A stretch of DNA of 43,683 nucleotides from an uncultured Clostridia bacterium (GTDB lineage Bacteria > Bacillota > Clostridia > Peptostreptococcales > Anaerovoracaceae): assembly GCA_945644815.1 (NCBI GenBank), contig CALZFA010000002.1:1-43683 (forward strand). Reading direction: 5' to 3'. Position numbers and translations under genes: made by a program. Under the pieces are notes generated by a model that saw nothing but the letters and a program-made list of their open reading frames with translations, had not been told where the DNA came from and did no database searches. Shown in pieces: positions 1 to 8,462 of this stretch. How positions within the stretch are numbered: position 1 is the first letter of the stretch; every line of letters begins with the position of its first letter.

Positions 1-2
1 AA

Positions 3-230
3 CTGGCGGATATGTTGGGAGTTTCACGTCAGGCGGTATCCAAATGGGAAACCGGCGAAACTCAGCCGGAAATGGCAAATCTTCTTGCAATCTGCAAAAT
101 TCTTAATATAACACCTAATGAACTGCTGGGATATGACAGCAAAGACAGCAAAGACAGCAAAGAACCCGCTGCAGGGGAAAACTATGACAAGAAGAAAAGA
201 AAGTCTGCTGACATTATTTTTGCCGTTTGA
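3..230 (+). CDS. XRE-family HTH transcriptional regulator, 5'-truncated by the window edge; possibly frameshifted
   Basis: Open from the window edge: LADMLGVSRQAVSKWETGETQPEMANLLAICKILNITPNELLGYDSK is a classic XRE HTH. It ends early at 228-230, while another frame continues to 519. Confidence 0.75.
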   Translation: MADMLGVSRQAVSKWETGETQPEMANLLAICKILNITPNELLGYDSKDSKDSKEPAAGENYDKKKRKSADIIFAV

Positions 231-525
231 TTTTACAGGTGGCAGCGAGAAAAACCTTACATTGACATTCGTTCCGGGACTTTCCTCAGAGGGTTTTGAT
301 TACGAAGTGGTTAGCATGGACAGCTCCGGCAATAGTGAAGTATATGATGCGGATTACAATGAAGGGGTGTGTACATGCAGCGTTCAAACTATACCTTATG
401 AAAAAGTGATCTTTACAGCCAGAATCAGCGATGGAAATATAACCCTGAGCCAGGCTCTTTTTTCGGTGACCGACGAAGGCGATAATATGTACACACACGA
501 GGAGTTGTGGAATAGCTAAAACCTA

Positions 526-553
526 TTGACAAATGGATAGAATATGAGATAAT
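526..553 (+). promoter_or_regulatory. Putative sigma-A promoter for GtrA/TetR genes (TTGACA-N16-GATAAT)
   Basis: TTGACA at 526-531 and GATAAT at 548-553, upstream of the GtrA ORF. Confidence 0.45.
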
Positions 554-571
554 TGTACCAGAGTATAATTT

Positions 572-585
572 TGTACCCGGGTACA
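572..585. promoter_or_regulatory. Perfect 14-bp palindrome TGTACCCGGGTACA, candidate operator
   Basis: Exact inverted repeat just downstream of the putative promoter and upstream of a TetR-containing gene pair. Confidence 0.45.
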
Positions 586-722
586 TTTTTTTATGCCTGA
601 AGTATCCCTGCGTTGCCTTTTACTGGGCTGACAATGTTGATGTTTTACGTTGATTAAGGGTAGAAAACCGGAGTACTTTGATACAGCATATGCAAGATAA
701 GACAAGAAAAGGAGATTTTTTT

Positions 723-1211
723 ATGAACAATAATCCAGACATTCCTGACCAGAAACTCAGTAAAAAGGAAAACACCATGCAGGTGATAAAATTTGCCCTG
801 TTTTCCGTATCAGCAGGAATAATTCAGACAATTTCATTTACACTTTTAAATGAAATTTTCAAATGGCCGTATACACCGTGCTACCTCATAGCGCTGACTC
901 TTTCGGTGCTGTGGAATTTCACCCTAAACAGAGAGTTCACCTTTAAATCAGCAAACAATGTGCCTGTGGCAATGGCAAAGGTAGCGGCATTTTATTGCGT
1001 GTTCACACCTCTTTCCACGTGGTGGGGAGCAGCTCTTACAGGTGTCGGATGCAATGAATACATAGTCCTTTTTGGAACCATGGCTGTTAACCTGACCAGC
1101 GAATTTCTCTATGACAGATTTTTCGTTTTCAGAGGTACCATGAACACCAACAAGCGTGCACAGAAGGAAAGAGAAGCCGAAGCCAATACTCCGGAAGGTG
1201 GGGAGGAATAA
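723..1211 (+). CDS. GtrA family membrane protein
   Basis: VIKFALFSVSAGIIQTISFTLLNE...SVLWNFTLNREFTFK is the GtrA-like 4-TM pattern; RBS aaggag before ATG 723. Confidence 0.8.
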   Translation: MNNNPDIPDQKLSKKENTMQVIKFALFSVSAGIIQTISFTLLNEIFKWPYTPCYLIALTLSVLWNFTLNREFTFKSANNVPVAMAKVAAFYCVFTPLSTWWGAALTGVGCNEYIVLFGTMAVNLTSEFLYDRFFVFRGTMNTNKRAQKEREAEANTPEGGEE

Positions 1212-1212
1212 T

Positions 1213-1764
1213 ATGGAATCTGAGAGAAACCTTTCAAAAAAAGAAAAAAGCCGTATGAAGATCATGCATGCTGCCAAGGGACTTTTTGAAAAGAACGGAA
1301 TCGATAATGTGACCTTTTCGCAGATTGCAAAGGAAGCCGACGTGTGCAGAACCACAGTTTTTAATCATTTTGCCGGTATAAGGGAACTGCTTTTAGCCAT
1401 CTTTACTCAGGAAATGGAAGACCTTAAGGAGCACGTAGGGAGTTCGGGACTTGCAGGGACGTCCTTGATTTTTGCGCTTTTCGACAGGCTTATTGAGGAC
1501 ACAGCTAACTATCCGACACTGTCCATGAGGCTTATAACCAATGCGATCATCAGCAGAGAGGAGGATAATCCCATCGCTATGATTGAAGATATGGTAATGG
1601 CAAATCTGACGGAAGATGATCTGAAGGAAAGGGAAACTATGTTAATTGCCATAACAGGGTCATATTACGGTTTAATCAACCACTACCATGTAAACAGGCT
1701 TAAGTTCGATGGGGAAACTATGAAAGCAGAGTTCCGCCGGATAATGAACGGTATTATGAGATAA
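1213..1764 (+). CDS. TetR/AcrR family transcriptional regulator
   Basis: N-terminal HTH KIMHAAKGLFEKNGIDNVTFSQIAKEADVCRTTVFNHFAGIRELL; RBS ggggagg. Confidence 0.88.
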   Translation: MESERNLSKKEKSRMKIMHAAKGLFEKNGIDNVTFSQIAKEADVCRTTVFNHFAGIRELLLAIFTQEMEDLKEHVGSSGLAGTSLIFALFDRLIEDTANYPTLSMRLITNAIISREEDNPIAMIEDMVMANLTEDDLKERETMLIAITGSYYGLINHYHVNRLKFDGETMKAEFRRIMNGIMR

Positions 1765-1777
1765 GGAGGAAAACATT

Positions 1778-3274
1778 ATGATCAACTGCGGAATATCAAG
1801 ATGGGATGATCCCAATTTAATTAATAAAAAATTAAAAGCTTTAACCGACCAGCCCATCTGGGAAGTAAACGACGACTATTACGAAAATGAAGTTTTAAAA
1901 TATTACGATGAAAAGTGCACAAAATCCAAGGCAATCTATGAGGAAGCAAAGAACTATATACCAGGCGGAGTGCAGCACAATCTGGCCTTCAACAAACCTT
2001 TTCCTGTAGCCTTTGCCAAGGCCGACGGGGCATACCTTTACGATAAGGACGGAAACCAGTATATCGACTTCTTACAGGCAGGTGGTCCCACAATTCTGGG
2101 AAGCAACTATGAGCCTGTGCGTAAGGCGGTAGAGGAGCTCCTTGAAACCTGCGGCCCGGTAACAGGACTGCTTCATGAGTCTGAGCTCTTGATTGCCAAG
2201 GAAATAAACAAGCATATGCCTAATGTGGAAATGTTCAGAATGCTGGGCAGCGGCACGGAGTCCGTAATGGCAGCTCTTAGAATTGCCAGAATAGCCACAG
2301 GACATAAACGCATAATCAAAATCGGTGGGGCATACCACGGTTGGAGTGATCAGATGGTTTACGGACTTAAAATTCCGGGAAGCCGTGCACTCCTTGAATC
2401 ACACGGAATTCCGGGTGGCGCCTATGCCAAGACTGACGAGGTGAGACCAAACGATCTTAATATGCTGGAAAGCATGCTGAAGAAAAACAAATTAAAGGGC
2501 GGAACGGCAGCAGTAATAGTAGAACCTGTAGGCCCTGAAAGCGGCACCAGACCTGTGGCAATAGACTACAATAAAGGCGTAAGAGAGCTTTGTGACAGAT
2601 ACGGCGCTCTGATGATATTCGACGAGGTTGTAACCGGTTTCCGAGTAGGTATCGGAGGAGCTCAGGAATACTTTGACGTTGTTCCTGACCTTACAATTTT
2701 TGGAAAGATAGTAGCGGGCGGATACCCGGCGGCAGGCGGTGTAGGCGGCAAGAAGGAGTATGCACAGCTTATGGCGGCAGGTCTTGCAACAGGAAAGCAC
2801 AGAGCCTATGTAGGGGGAACACTGGCGGCGAACCCTCTTTCTGCACTGGCAGGCTATACTGCAATTAAGGAAATCGCCCGCACCAATGCCTGTGAAATTG
2901 CCGGAAGAGCAGGAGACAGGCTCTGCGACGGTCTCAAGGAGCTTATCGAAAGATACGGACTTCCTTTCGTGGCATATAACCAGGGCAGTATAGTGCACCT
3001 TGAATGTACGGGAGCCATGAGCTATGACTTTTCATCTCGCTTCTTTGTCAAGTCAGCGCTGAGCATCTTAAAAAAGAAAGAGATGATCTATAATAGAAAG
3101 GACTCCATGGAAAGAATGGGAGCGGCTTACATGGCCAACGGAATTGTTACGCTGGCAGGCAGCAGACTTTACACATCTATGGCAGACACCGACGACATCA
3201 TTGACGAAGCACTCAACAGATTTGAACACGTCTTCAAACAGGTTGTAAAGACGGACAAATGCTCGGGGAAATAG
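1778..3274 (+). CDS. Class-III aminotransferase, glutamate-1-semialdehyde aminomutase-like
   Basis: Fold-type I PLP motifs: GSGTESVMAALRIARIATG, YHGWSD, IFDEVVTGFR, FGKIVAGGYPAAGGVGG; RBS aaggagg. Confidence 0.88.
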   Translation: MINCGISRWDDPNLINKKLKALTDQPIWEVNDDYYENEVLKYYDEKCTKSKAIYEEAKNYIPGGVQHNLAFNKPFPVAFAKADGAYLYDKDGNQYIDFLQAGGPTILGSNYEPVRKAVEELLETCGPVTGLLHESELLIAKEINKHMPNVEMFRMLGSGTESVMAALRIARIATGHKRIIKIGGAYHGWSDQMVYGLKIPGSRALLESHGIPGGAYAKTDEVRPNDLNMLESMLKKNKLKGGTAAVIVEPVGPESGTRPVAIDYNKGVRELCDRYGALMIFDEVVTGFRVGIGGAQEYFDVVPDLTIFGKIVAGGYPAAGGVGGKKEYAQLMAAGLATGKHRAYVGGTLAANPLSALAGYTAIKEIARTNACEIAGRAGDRLCDGLKELIERYGLPFVAYNQGSIVHLECTGAMSYDFSSRFFVKSALSILKKKEMIYNRKDSMERMGAAYMANGIVTLAGSRLYTSMADTDDIIDEALNRFEHVFKQVVKTDKCSGK

Positions 3275-3319
3275 AGTAAGCGGTATGTTACACCACATAA
3301 GCAGAAACAGGAGGTAATT

Positions 3320-4855
3320 ATGGCAAAATATATAATGGCTCACGATATGGGCACAAGCTCCGACAAAGCGGTACTGGTGGATTTCGGCGGAAACATTATT
3401 GCCACCGCAGTAGAGCCTTATCCAACCTTTTATCCTAACCCTGCGTGGGTTGAGCAGAACCCTGAAGACTACTGGCAGGCAGTGTGCAAGGCCAGCAGCA
3501 GGATTGTAAATGAAAACGGTATCAATGCAGAGGATGTAAAAGGCGTGGTTTTTTCCACTCAAGCACAGGGAATCATTCCTGTGGACGAGACGGGAAAAGT
3601 CTTATATAACAACATAACCTGGGTGGACGGCAGAGCAGAAAAGCAGGCTCAGAGCATCATGAAAAAGCTGGGCGGAAAGAAAATCTTTACTCTTGCTGCA
3701 GGCACACCGATAATGGGTAAGGACTGCATCCCAAAAATCGTATGGCTAAAAGAGGAACGCCCTGACATTTACAAACAGATTTACAAAATACTCGATGTAA
3801 ACGGTTATCTCAAATACAAATGCACGGGAAAGATGGTAACGGAGCTTTCCGGAGCATCCTCCTACGGACTTGACCTTAAGAAAAAGGAGTGGCTGGGGGT
3901 GATGAAGCTGACGGGAGTAGATATGGAAAAGCTGCCGCCGCTTGTCTTAAGTACAGATATCATAGGCGGTCTTCTGCCTGAGGCGGCGGAGGCAATGGCA
4001 CTTCGCCCTGAAACTCCTGTTTTCGGCGGCTGCGATGATGTTCAGGCGGCTGCAGTAGGCTCGGGAATGTGCGGAGACGGTGATCTACACATATATCTGG
4101 GCACATCGGCATGGGTTGCAGCAGCCAGTAAGACGGCAGACAAGTTCATGCACGGTGCGGCAGCCATTCAGAGCGCCGACAAGAAGATGAATCTGATTGC
4201 CGGAATTACAGAATCGGCAGGAGCGAATATACAGTGGCTGTGCGATGAGTTTTTTGCCCGTGAAAAAGAGGAATACGGAGACAGAATATATCAGTATATG
4301 GACGAGGTAATCGGAACCATTCCGCCGGGAAGCGACCATCTGGTGTGCACGCCGTGGATGCTCGGTGAACGTTGCCCTGTGTCCTCTACTACTACGAGAG
4401 CAACACTTTTCAATATCAATATGGTACACACCAGAGAACATCTTATGAGAGCTGTATATGAGGGCATAGGCTACAACCTGAGATGGATTCTTGAAAACTA
4501 CAAGCAGGACTACGGCTTTACATGCGATAATTTCAGGATAATCGGCGGAGGAGCATTGGATGACGGATGGATGCAGATAATAGCCGACATTACAGGAAAG
4601 CATTTTGCCGTGGTCAAGGACCCGAGAAATGCAGGAGCTGTCGGAGTTGCAGTTGTGGCACTCATCGGTTTGGGCGAGCTGTCGGGATTCGAGGCGGCTA
4701 AGGATTTTGTACAGATAGAAAAGAGATATAAACCTAATCCGGAAAACAAGGCTATATACGACGATTTGTTCAGGGACTACAAGAACATTTACAAGTCTTT
4801 GGAAAAAGCGTATATTATAGCTAACGGACGAAGATTTACAGGGGAGGAGCAGTAA
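3320..4855 (+). CDS. FGGY-family carbohydrate kinase (xylulokinase-like)
   Basis: AHDMGTSSDKAVLVDFGG...YPNPAWVEQNPEDYW and GGGALDDGWMQIIADITGKHF...GAVGVAVVALIGLG are FGGY motifs. Confidence 0.88.
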   Translation: MAKYIMAHDMGTSSDKAVLVDFGGNIIATAVEPYPTFYPNPAWVEQNPEDYWQAVCKASSRIVNENGINAEDVKGVVFSTQAQGIIPVDETGKVLYNNITWVDGRAEKQAQSIMKKLGGKKIFTLAAGTPIMGKDCIPKIVWLKEERPDIYKQIYKILDVNGYLKYKCTGKMVTELSGASSYGLDLKKKEWLGVMKLTGVDMEKLPPLVLSTDIIGGLLPEAAEAMALRPETPVFGGCDDVQAAAVGSGMCGDGDLHIYLGTSAWVAAASKTADKFMHGAAAIQSADKKMNLIAGITESAGANIQWLCDEFFAREKEEYGDRIYQYMDEVIGTIPPGSDHLVCTPWMLGERCPVSSTTTRATLFNINMVHTREHLMRAVYEGIGYNLRWILENYKQDYGFTCDNFRIIGGGALDDGWMQIIADITGKHFAVVKDPRNAGAVGVAVVALIGLGELSGFEAAKDFVQIEKRYKPNPENKAIYDDLFRDYKNIYKSLEKAYIIANGRRFTGEEQ

Positions 4856-6117
4856 TGCCGAACGCATATTATGAACTACTGAAAAAATACGCAAAGATGA
4901 TGACCGAGCAGGGTTATCCCGTAGGGGAAGCCGCAAGACTGCTTATCGATACGTCGGATGGTGTTCTTGCCACAAGGGACGGAGCGGATCTCTCTGACCT
5001 TAAAGACGAGGATGTAGAAAAACTACCTGTAGAGCATCTCCCTCTGTCAAGAAAGGGAATGAGTGCCATGGTCTTTTCTCAGACTCCTTATTGCCGGGAA
5101 TGTCTGAGAGATGCAAGACCTTTCAGAGCATCTGTGGATGACATGGCACAGATAATAGGACCTGCCGTATATATTGCCGACGGACGCAGCGCTGACACGA
5201 AAGCCGGAAAATCTATGATAAAGGCTTTTAAAAACAGTACAGGAGCCTTTGTACTTCGCAGCGTAGATAAAGGTGGAAACGGCATAGGCTACACCATTAC
5301 AGCAGGAAGGACTCCTTACGAGGCGGTTGTAGGCATGACAGTGCTGGAAAAATCAGCTGAAATAACTGTTCTTGCAGACAGAATAGGCGGAGCCAAGGAA
5401 ATAAATAAATTCGAGGCCCGGCTCATGCACATCATATATCAGAAAAAGTACTCAAAGGCTGAAGCAGAAGTGAAGAAGAATGAGGCGGCTGCATCAGAAA
5501 AGGCAGAACAGCCGGTGCAGGCATGCTCTTCTGATAATGCAAAAGGAACACCAGAATCGCATGAGCGGGAGTTAAGAGAAAAGCTTTGTAAATACGGCAA
5601 AAAACTTGTCGAGACAGGGCTTGTTCAGGGTACCTGGGGGAACCTTTCCATTCGCCTTGATGACACATATATGCTGGCGACGCCTTCAGGACTGGATTAT
5701 GATAGACTTACTCCGGCAGACATGGTCAAGGTAAACATCGAAACCCTGGAATATGAGGGCAGCTTGAAACCTACTTCCGAAAAAGGTCTTCATGCAGAGG
5801 TTTACAGGCAGCGGCCGGATGTGGGAGCTGTGATTCATACTCATTCCAAGTACTGCTGTGTATTTGCTGCGGCAGAAAAAGACTTGCCGATAGAAGATGC
5901 AGAAATGCAGAAGATATTCGGAGAACAGGTAAAGCTTGCAGAGTATGCCCTGCCGGGAACAAAGAAACTTATGACAAACACAGTGAAGGCTCTCGGTCAG
6001 AACTTCGGCTGTATTATGAGCCATCACGGTATGGCGGCATGCGGAGCAGATATCGAGGTTGCCTTTGACAACTGTGTTAAGCTGGAAGAGTGCGGAAGGA
6101 TAGCGTTGGGAATGTAA
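4855..6117 (+). CDS. Class II aldolase/adducin family protein with an additional N-terminal aldolase-like domain
   Basis: C-terminal half: GTWGNLSIRL...TPSGLDYDRLTPADMV...EKGLHAEVYRQRPDVGAVIHTHS...MSHHGMAACG. N-terminal half resembles an aldolase core without metal-binding His. ATG overlaps the upstream stop. Confidence 0.82.
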   Translation: MPNAYYELLKKYAKMMTEQGYPVGEAARLLIDTSDGVLATRDGADLSDLKDEDVEKLPVEHLPLSRKGMSAMVFSQTPYCRECLRDARPFRASVDDMAQIIGPAVYIADGRSADTKAGKSMIKAFKNSTGAFVLRSVDKGGNGIGYTITAGRTPYEAVVGMTVLEKSAEITVLADRIGGAKEINKFEARLMHIIYQKKYSKAEAEVKKNEAAASEKAEQPVQACSSDNAKGTPESHERELREKLCKYGKKLVETGLVQGTWGNLSIRLDDTYMLATPSGLDYDRLTPADMVKVNIETLEYEGSLKPTSEKGLHAEVYRQRPDVGAVIHTHSKYCCVFAAAEKDLPIEDAEMQKIFGEQVKLAEYALPGTKKLMTNTVKALGQNFGCIMSHHGMAACGADIEVAFDNCVKLEECGRIALGM

Positions 6118-6130
6118 AAAGGTGTAAAAT

Positions 6131-6727
6131 ATGACTATTAAAGCAATATTATTCGATGCAGACGGAACACTGATGGATTCCATAGCATCATGGAAGATAG
6201 CTCTTACAACAGTTCTAAACCGCAGAGGTTTACCATACAGCGAGGAGGACTTTCAGGCCTTGATACCACTGACGACAAAAGAGGGTGGGGCATACCTGAA
6301 AGAAAAATATGGCTTCCCTGAAACGGGAGATGAGATTGCAGACGAATACCTTGGGCTTGTGGAAAGCTTCTACGCCACCGAGGTGGAGCTTAAAAAAGGA
6401 GCTCGAGAGGCTTTGGAATACTATGCCGGCAAGGGAATACCAATGGCAATCGTAACCTCCAGCGAAAGAATTCTAATTGAAGCGGCATGTAAACGCCACG
6501 GAATCAGTCAGTATTTTCAGGGACTTTATATCTGCTCCGAACTGAGAACCAGCAAGAGAAATCCTGATATATTCGTTAATACCGCTAAAATTCTCGGAGC
6601 TGAACCGGCAGAAACCCTCGTTTATGAGGATTCCGACTATGCCATCGACACAGCGGTTAAATCCGGATTTAAAGTTATAAAAGTTATCGATGAAATAAAG
6701 ACGGTTGATGCAAAAGAACAAATTTGA
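6131..6727 (+). CDS. HAD superfamily hydrolase (beta-phosphoglucomutase/phosphatase-like)
   Basis: ILFDADGTLMDS, PMAIVTSS, and KRNPDIFVNTAKILGAEPAETLVYEDSDYAIDTAVKSGFKVI. Confidence 0.88.
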   Translation: MTIKAILFDADGTLMDSIASWKIALTTVLNRRGLPYSEEDFQALIPLTTKEGGAYLKEKYGFPETGDEIADEYLGLVESFYATEVELKKGAREALEYYAGKGIPMAIVTSSERILIEAACKRHGISQYFQGLYICSELRTSKRNPDIFVNTAKILGAEPAETLVYEDSDYAIDTAVKSGFKVIKVIDEIKTVDAKEQI

Positions 6728-6730
6728 GAT

Positions 6731-7360
6731 ATGAATAGATGTGTAATAGTGGGAGGCGCTCCCATAGGAGAATATGATACGGTGCGCAGCTATATCAGAC
6801 CGGATGACTATATGATTTACTGTGACTGCGGACTCAGACACATGAAGGGACTGGGGAAAGAGCCAAATCTTATCGTAGGCGACTTTGATTCCTATTCCAA
6901 TCCGAAGCTTTCTGTTGAAACGATAGTACTTCCCTGTGAAAAAGATGATACCGACACTGTTTTTGCAGTTAAAGAAGCCCTCAGGCGTGGATTTGAAGAT
7001 TTCTTTCTGATTGGTGTTGTCGGCGAAAGGATGGATCATACCCTCGGAAATATTTCAATACTGCTCATGCTGGATTCGGTGGGAAAGAAGGGCACCATAA
7101 TTGATGATTATTCGGAAATGGAGATAGTTTCTGACCGCTGCAAAAAACCTTGTAATATCAATGATTCATATGTATACTTTTCATTAATAAATATATCGGG
7201 AACAGTTCGCGGCGTAACCATACGCGGAGCAAAGTACCCCCTGGAAGCCGCCGAGATAACGTGCGAGTACCAGTATGGGGTAAGCAATGAGGTCCTTCCG
7301 GGCTGCACTGCTGAAGTGAGTGTTGGTGAAGGTAAGTTACTATTGATAAAAGTGAGGTAA
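6731..7360 (+). CDS. thiN: Thiamine diphosphokinase
   Basis: CDCGLRHMKGLGKEPNLIVGDFDSY, EKDDTDTVFAVKEALRRG, GERMDHTLGNI. Confidence 0.88.
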   Translation: MNRCVIVGGAPIGEYDTVRSYIRPDDYMIYCDCGLRHMKGLGKEPNLIVGDFDSYSNPKLSVETIVLPCEKDDTDTVFAVKEALRRGFEDFFLIGVVGERMDHTLGNISILLMLDSVGKKGTIIDDYSEMEIVSDRCKKPCNINDSYVYFSLINISGTVRGVTIRGAKYPLEAAEITCEYQYGVSNEVLPGCTAEVSVGEGKLLLIKVR

Positions 7361-7370
7361 GAGTTAAATC

Positions 7371-7577
7371 ATGGCAGAAGTTTTAGAATTTATTTCTGAC
7401 AAGATGGGGGTGCTGCTTGGAGTTCTGTTGGGATTGCTTGTGCTGCTGACAATCATAAGAAGCATGGTAAAGCTTTGCAAAGGTAAAAAAGTAAATATAA
7501 CCCCTGTGGGAGTTTACAGAGATTTATCGGGCAGTGTTACAGGATTAAATAAGCATAAAAACGGAGAGAAAAGATGA
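7371..7577 (+). CDS. Small single-pass membrane protein, unknown function (68 aa)
   Basis: TM segment GVLLGVLLGLLVLLTII followed by a basic tail; the stop overlaps the next ATG, suggesting coupling. Confidence 0.6.
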   Translation: MAEVLEFISDKMGVLLGVLLGLLVLLTIIRSMVKLCKGKKVNITPVGVYRDLSGSVTGLNKHKNGEKR

Positions 7578-8437
7578 ATTCAATTGTATATTTTACTAGA
7601 GAGATTACACCGGAAAAGGTGCTGGAGTTATATAAGAGAGCAGTAAAGGACCTACCTGGAAAGGTTGCTATAAAGCTGCATTCCGGAGAGAAAGGCAATC
7701 AGAATTTCCTGGGGCCTGAATTCTGGAAGCCGGTCATCGAATATGTAGGAGGCACCGTAGTTGAGTGCAACACAGCCTATGACGGCGAAAGAAATGAAAC
7801 ACGCAAACACAAAAAGCTCTTAGAGGACCACGGCTGGAGCAGATATTTCGATGTGGATCTTCTCGACGCGGAAGGCCCTGATATGGAGCTCGTTATACCT
7901 AATGGAAAGGTTATAAAGAAAAACTACATCGGAAAGGATCTTGCAAACTATGATTCCATGCTGGTGCTTTCTCACTTCAAGGGACATCCTATGGGCGGCT
8001 ACGGCGGAGCGCTGAAGCAGCTTTCCATAGGCGTGGCTTCTTCCTACGGCAAGGCATACATCCACGGTGCAGGCGTGCCTGAGGACATATGGACAGCAGA
8101 TCATAACGCTTTCCTTGAATCTATGGCAGATGCGGCACTTTCGGTGATAGAGTACTTGAAAGGCAACATCCTTTATGTGAATGTAATGAAAAACATGAGC
8201 GTTGACTGTGACTGCTGTGCTGTGGCAGAAGATCCTTGCATTGAAGATATCGGAATTCTCGTGTCCACAGACCCTGTAGCCATCGACCAGGCCTGCATTG
8301 ACTTAGTGTACGCATGCTCAGACCCGGGCAAGCCTCACTTCATTGAAAGAATAGAGAGCAGAAACGGCGTTCACACCATTGAGGCGGCTGCCGAATTAGG
8401 ATACGGAACCAGAGAGTACGAGCTGGTTGAGATATAA
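7574..8437 (+). CDS. DUF362 domain-containing protein
   Basis: KVAIKLHSGEKGN...FLGPEFWKPVIEYVGGTVVECNTAYDGER...LSHFKGHPMGGYGGALKQLSIG is characteristic of DUF362. Confidence 0.8.
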   Translation: MNSIVYFTREITPEKVLELYKRAVKDLPGKVAIKLHSGEKGNQNFLGPEFWKPVIEYVGGTVVECNTAYDGERNETRKHKKLLEDHGWSRYFDVDLLDAEGPDMELVIPNGKVIKKNYIGKDLANYDSMLVLSHFKGHPMGGYGGALKQLSIGVASSYGKAYIHGAGVPEDIWTADHNAFLESMADAALSVIEYLKGNILYVNVMKNMSVDCDCCAVAEDPCIEDIGILVSTDPVAIDQACIDLVYACSDPGKPHFIERIESRNGVHTIEAAAELGYGTREYELVEI

Positions 8438-8462
8438 GAGTAGATAACAGGAGGATTACAAT

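Noticed and set aside
4085-4936. 283-aa antisense ORF opposite FGGY kinase
   Set aside because: Antisense shadow of a convincing coding gene, no recognisable domain, spans the kinase/aldolase junction.
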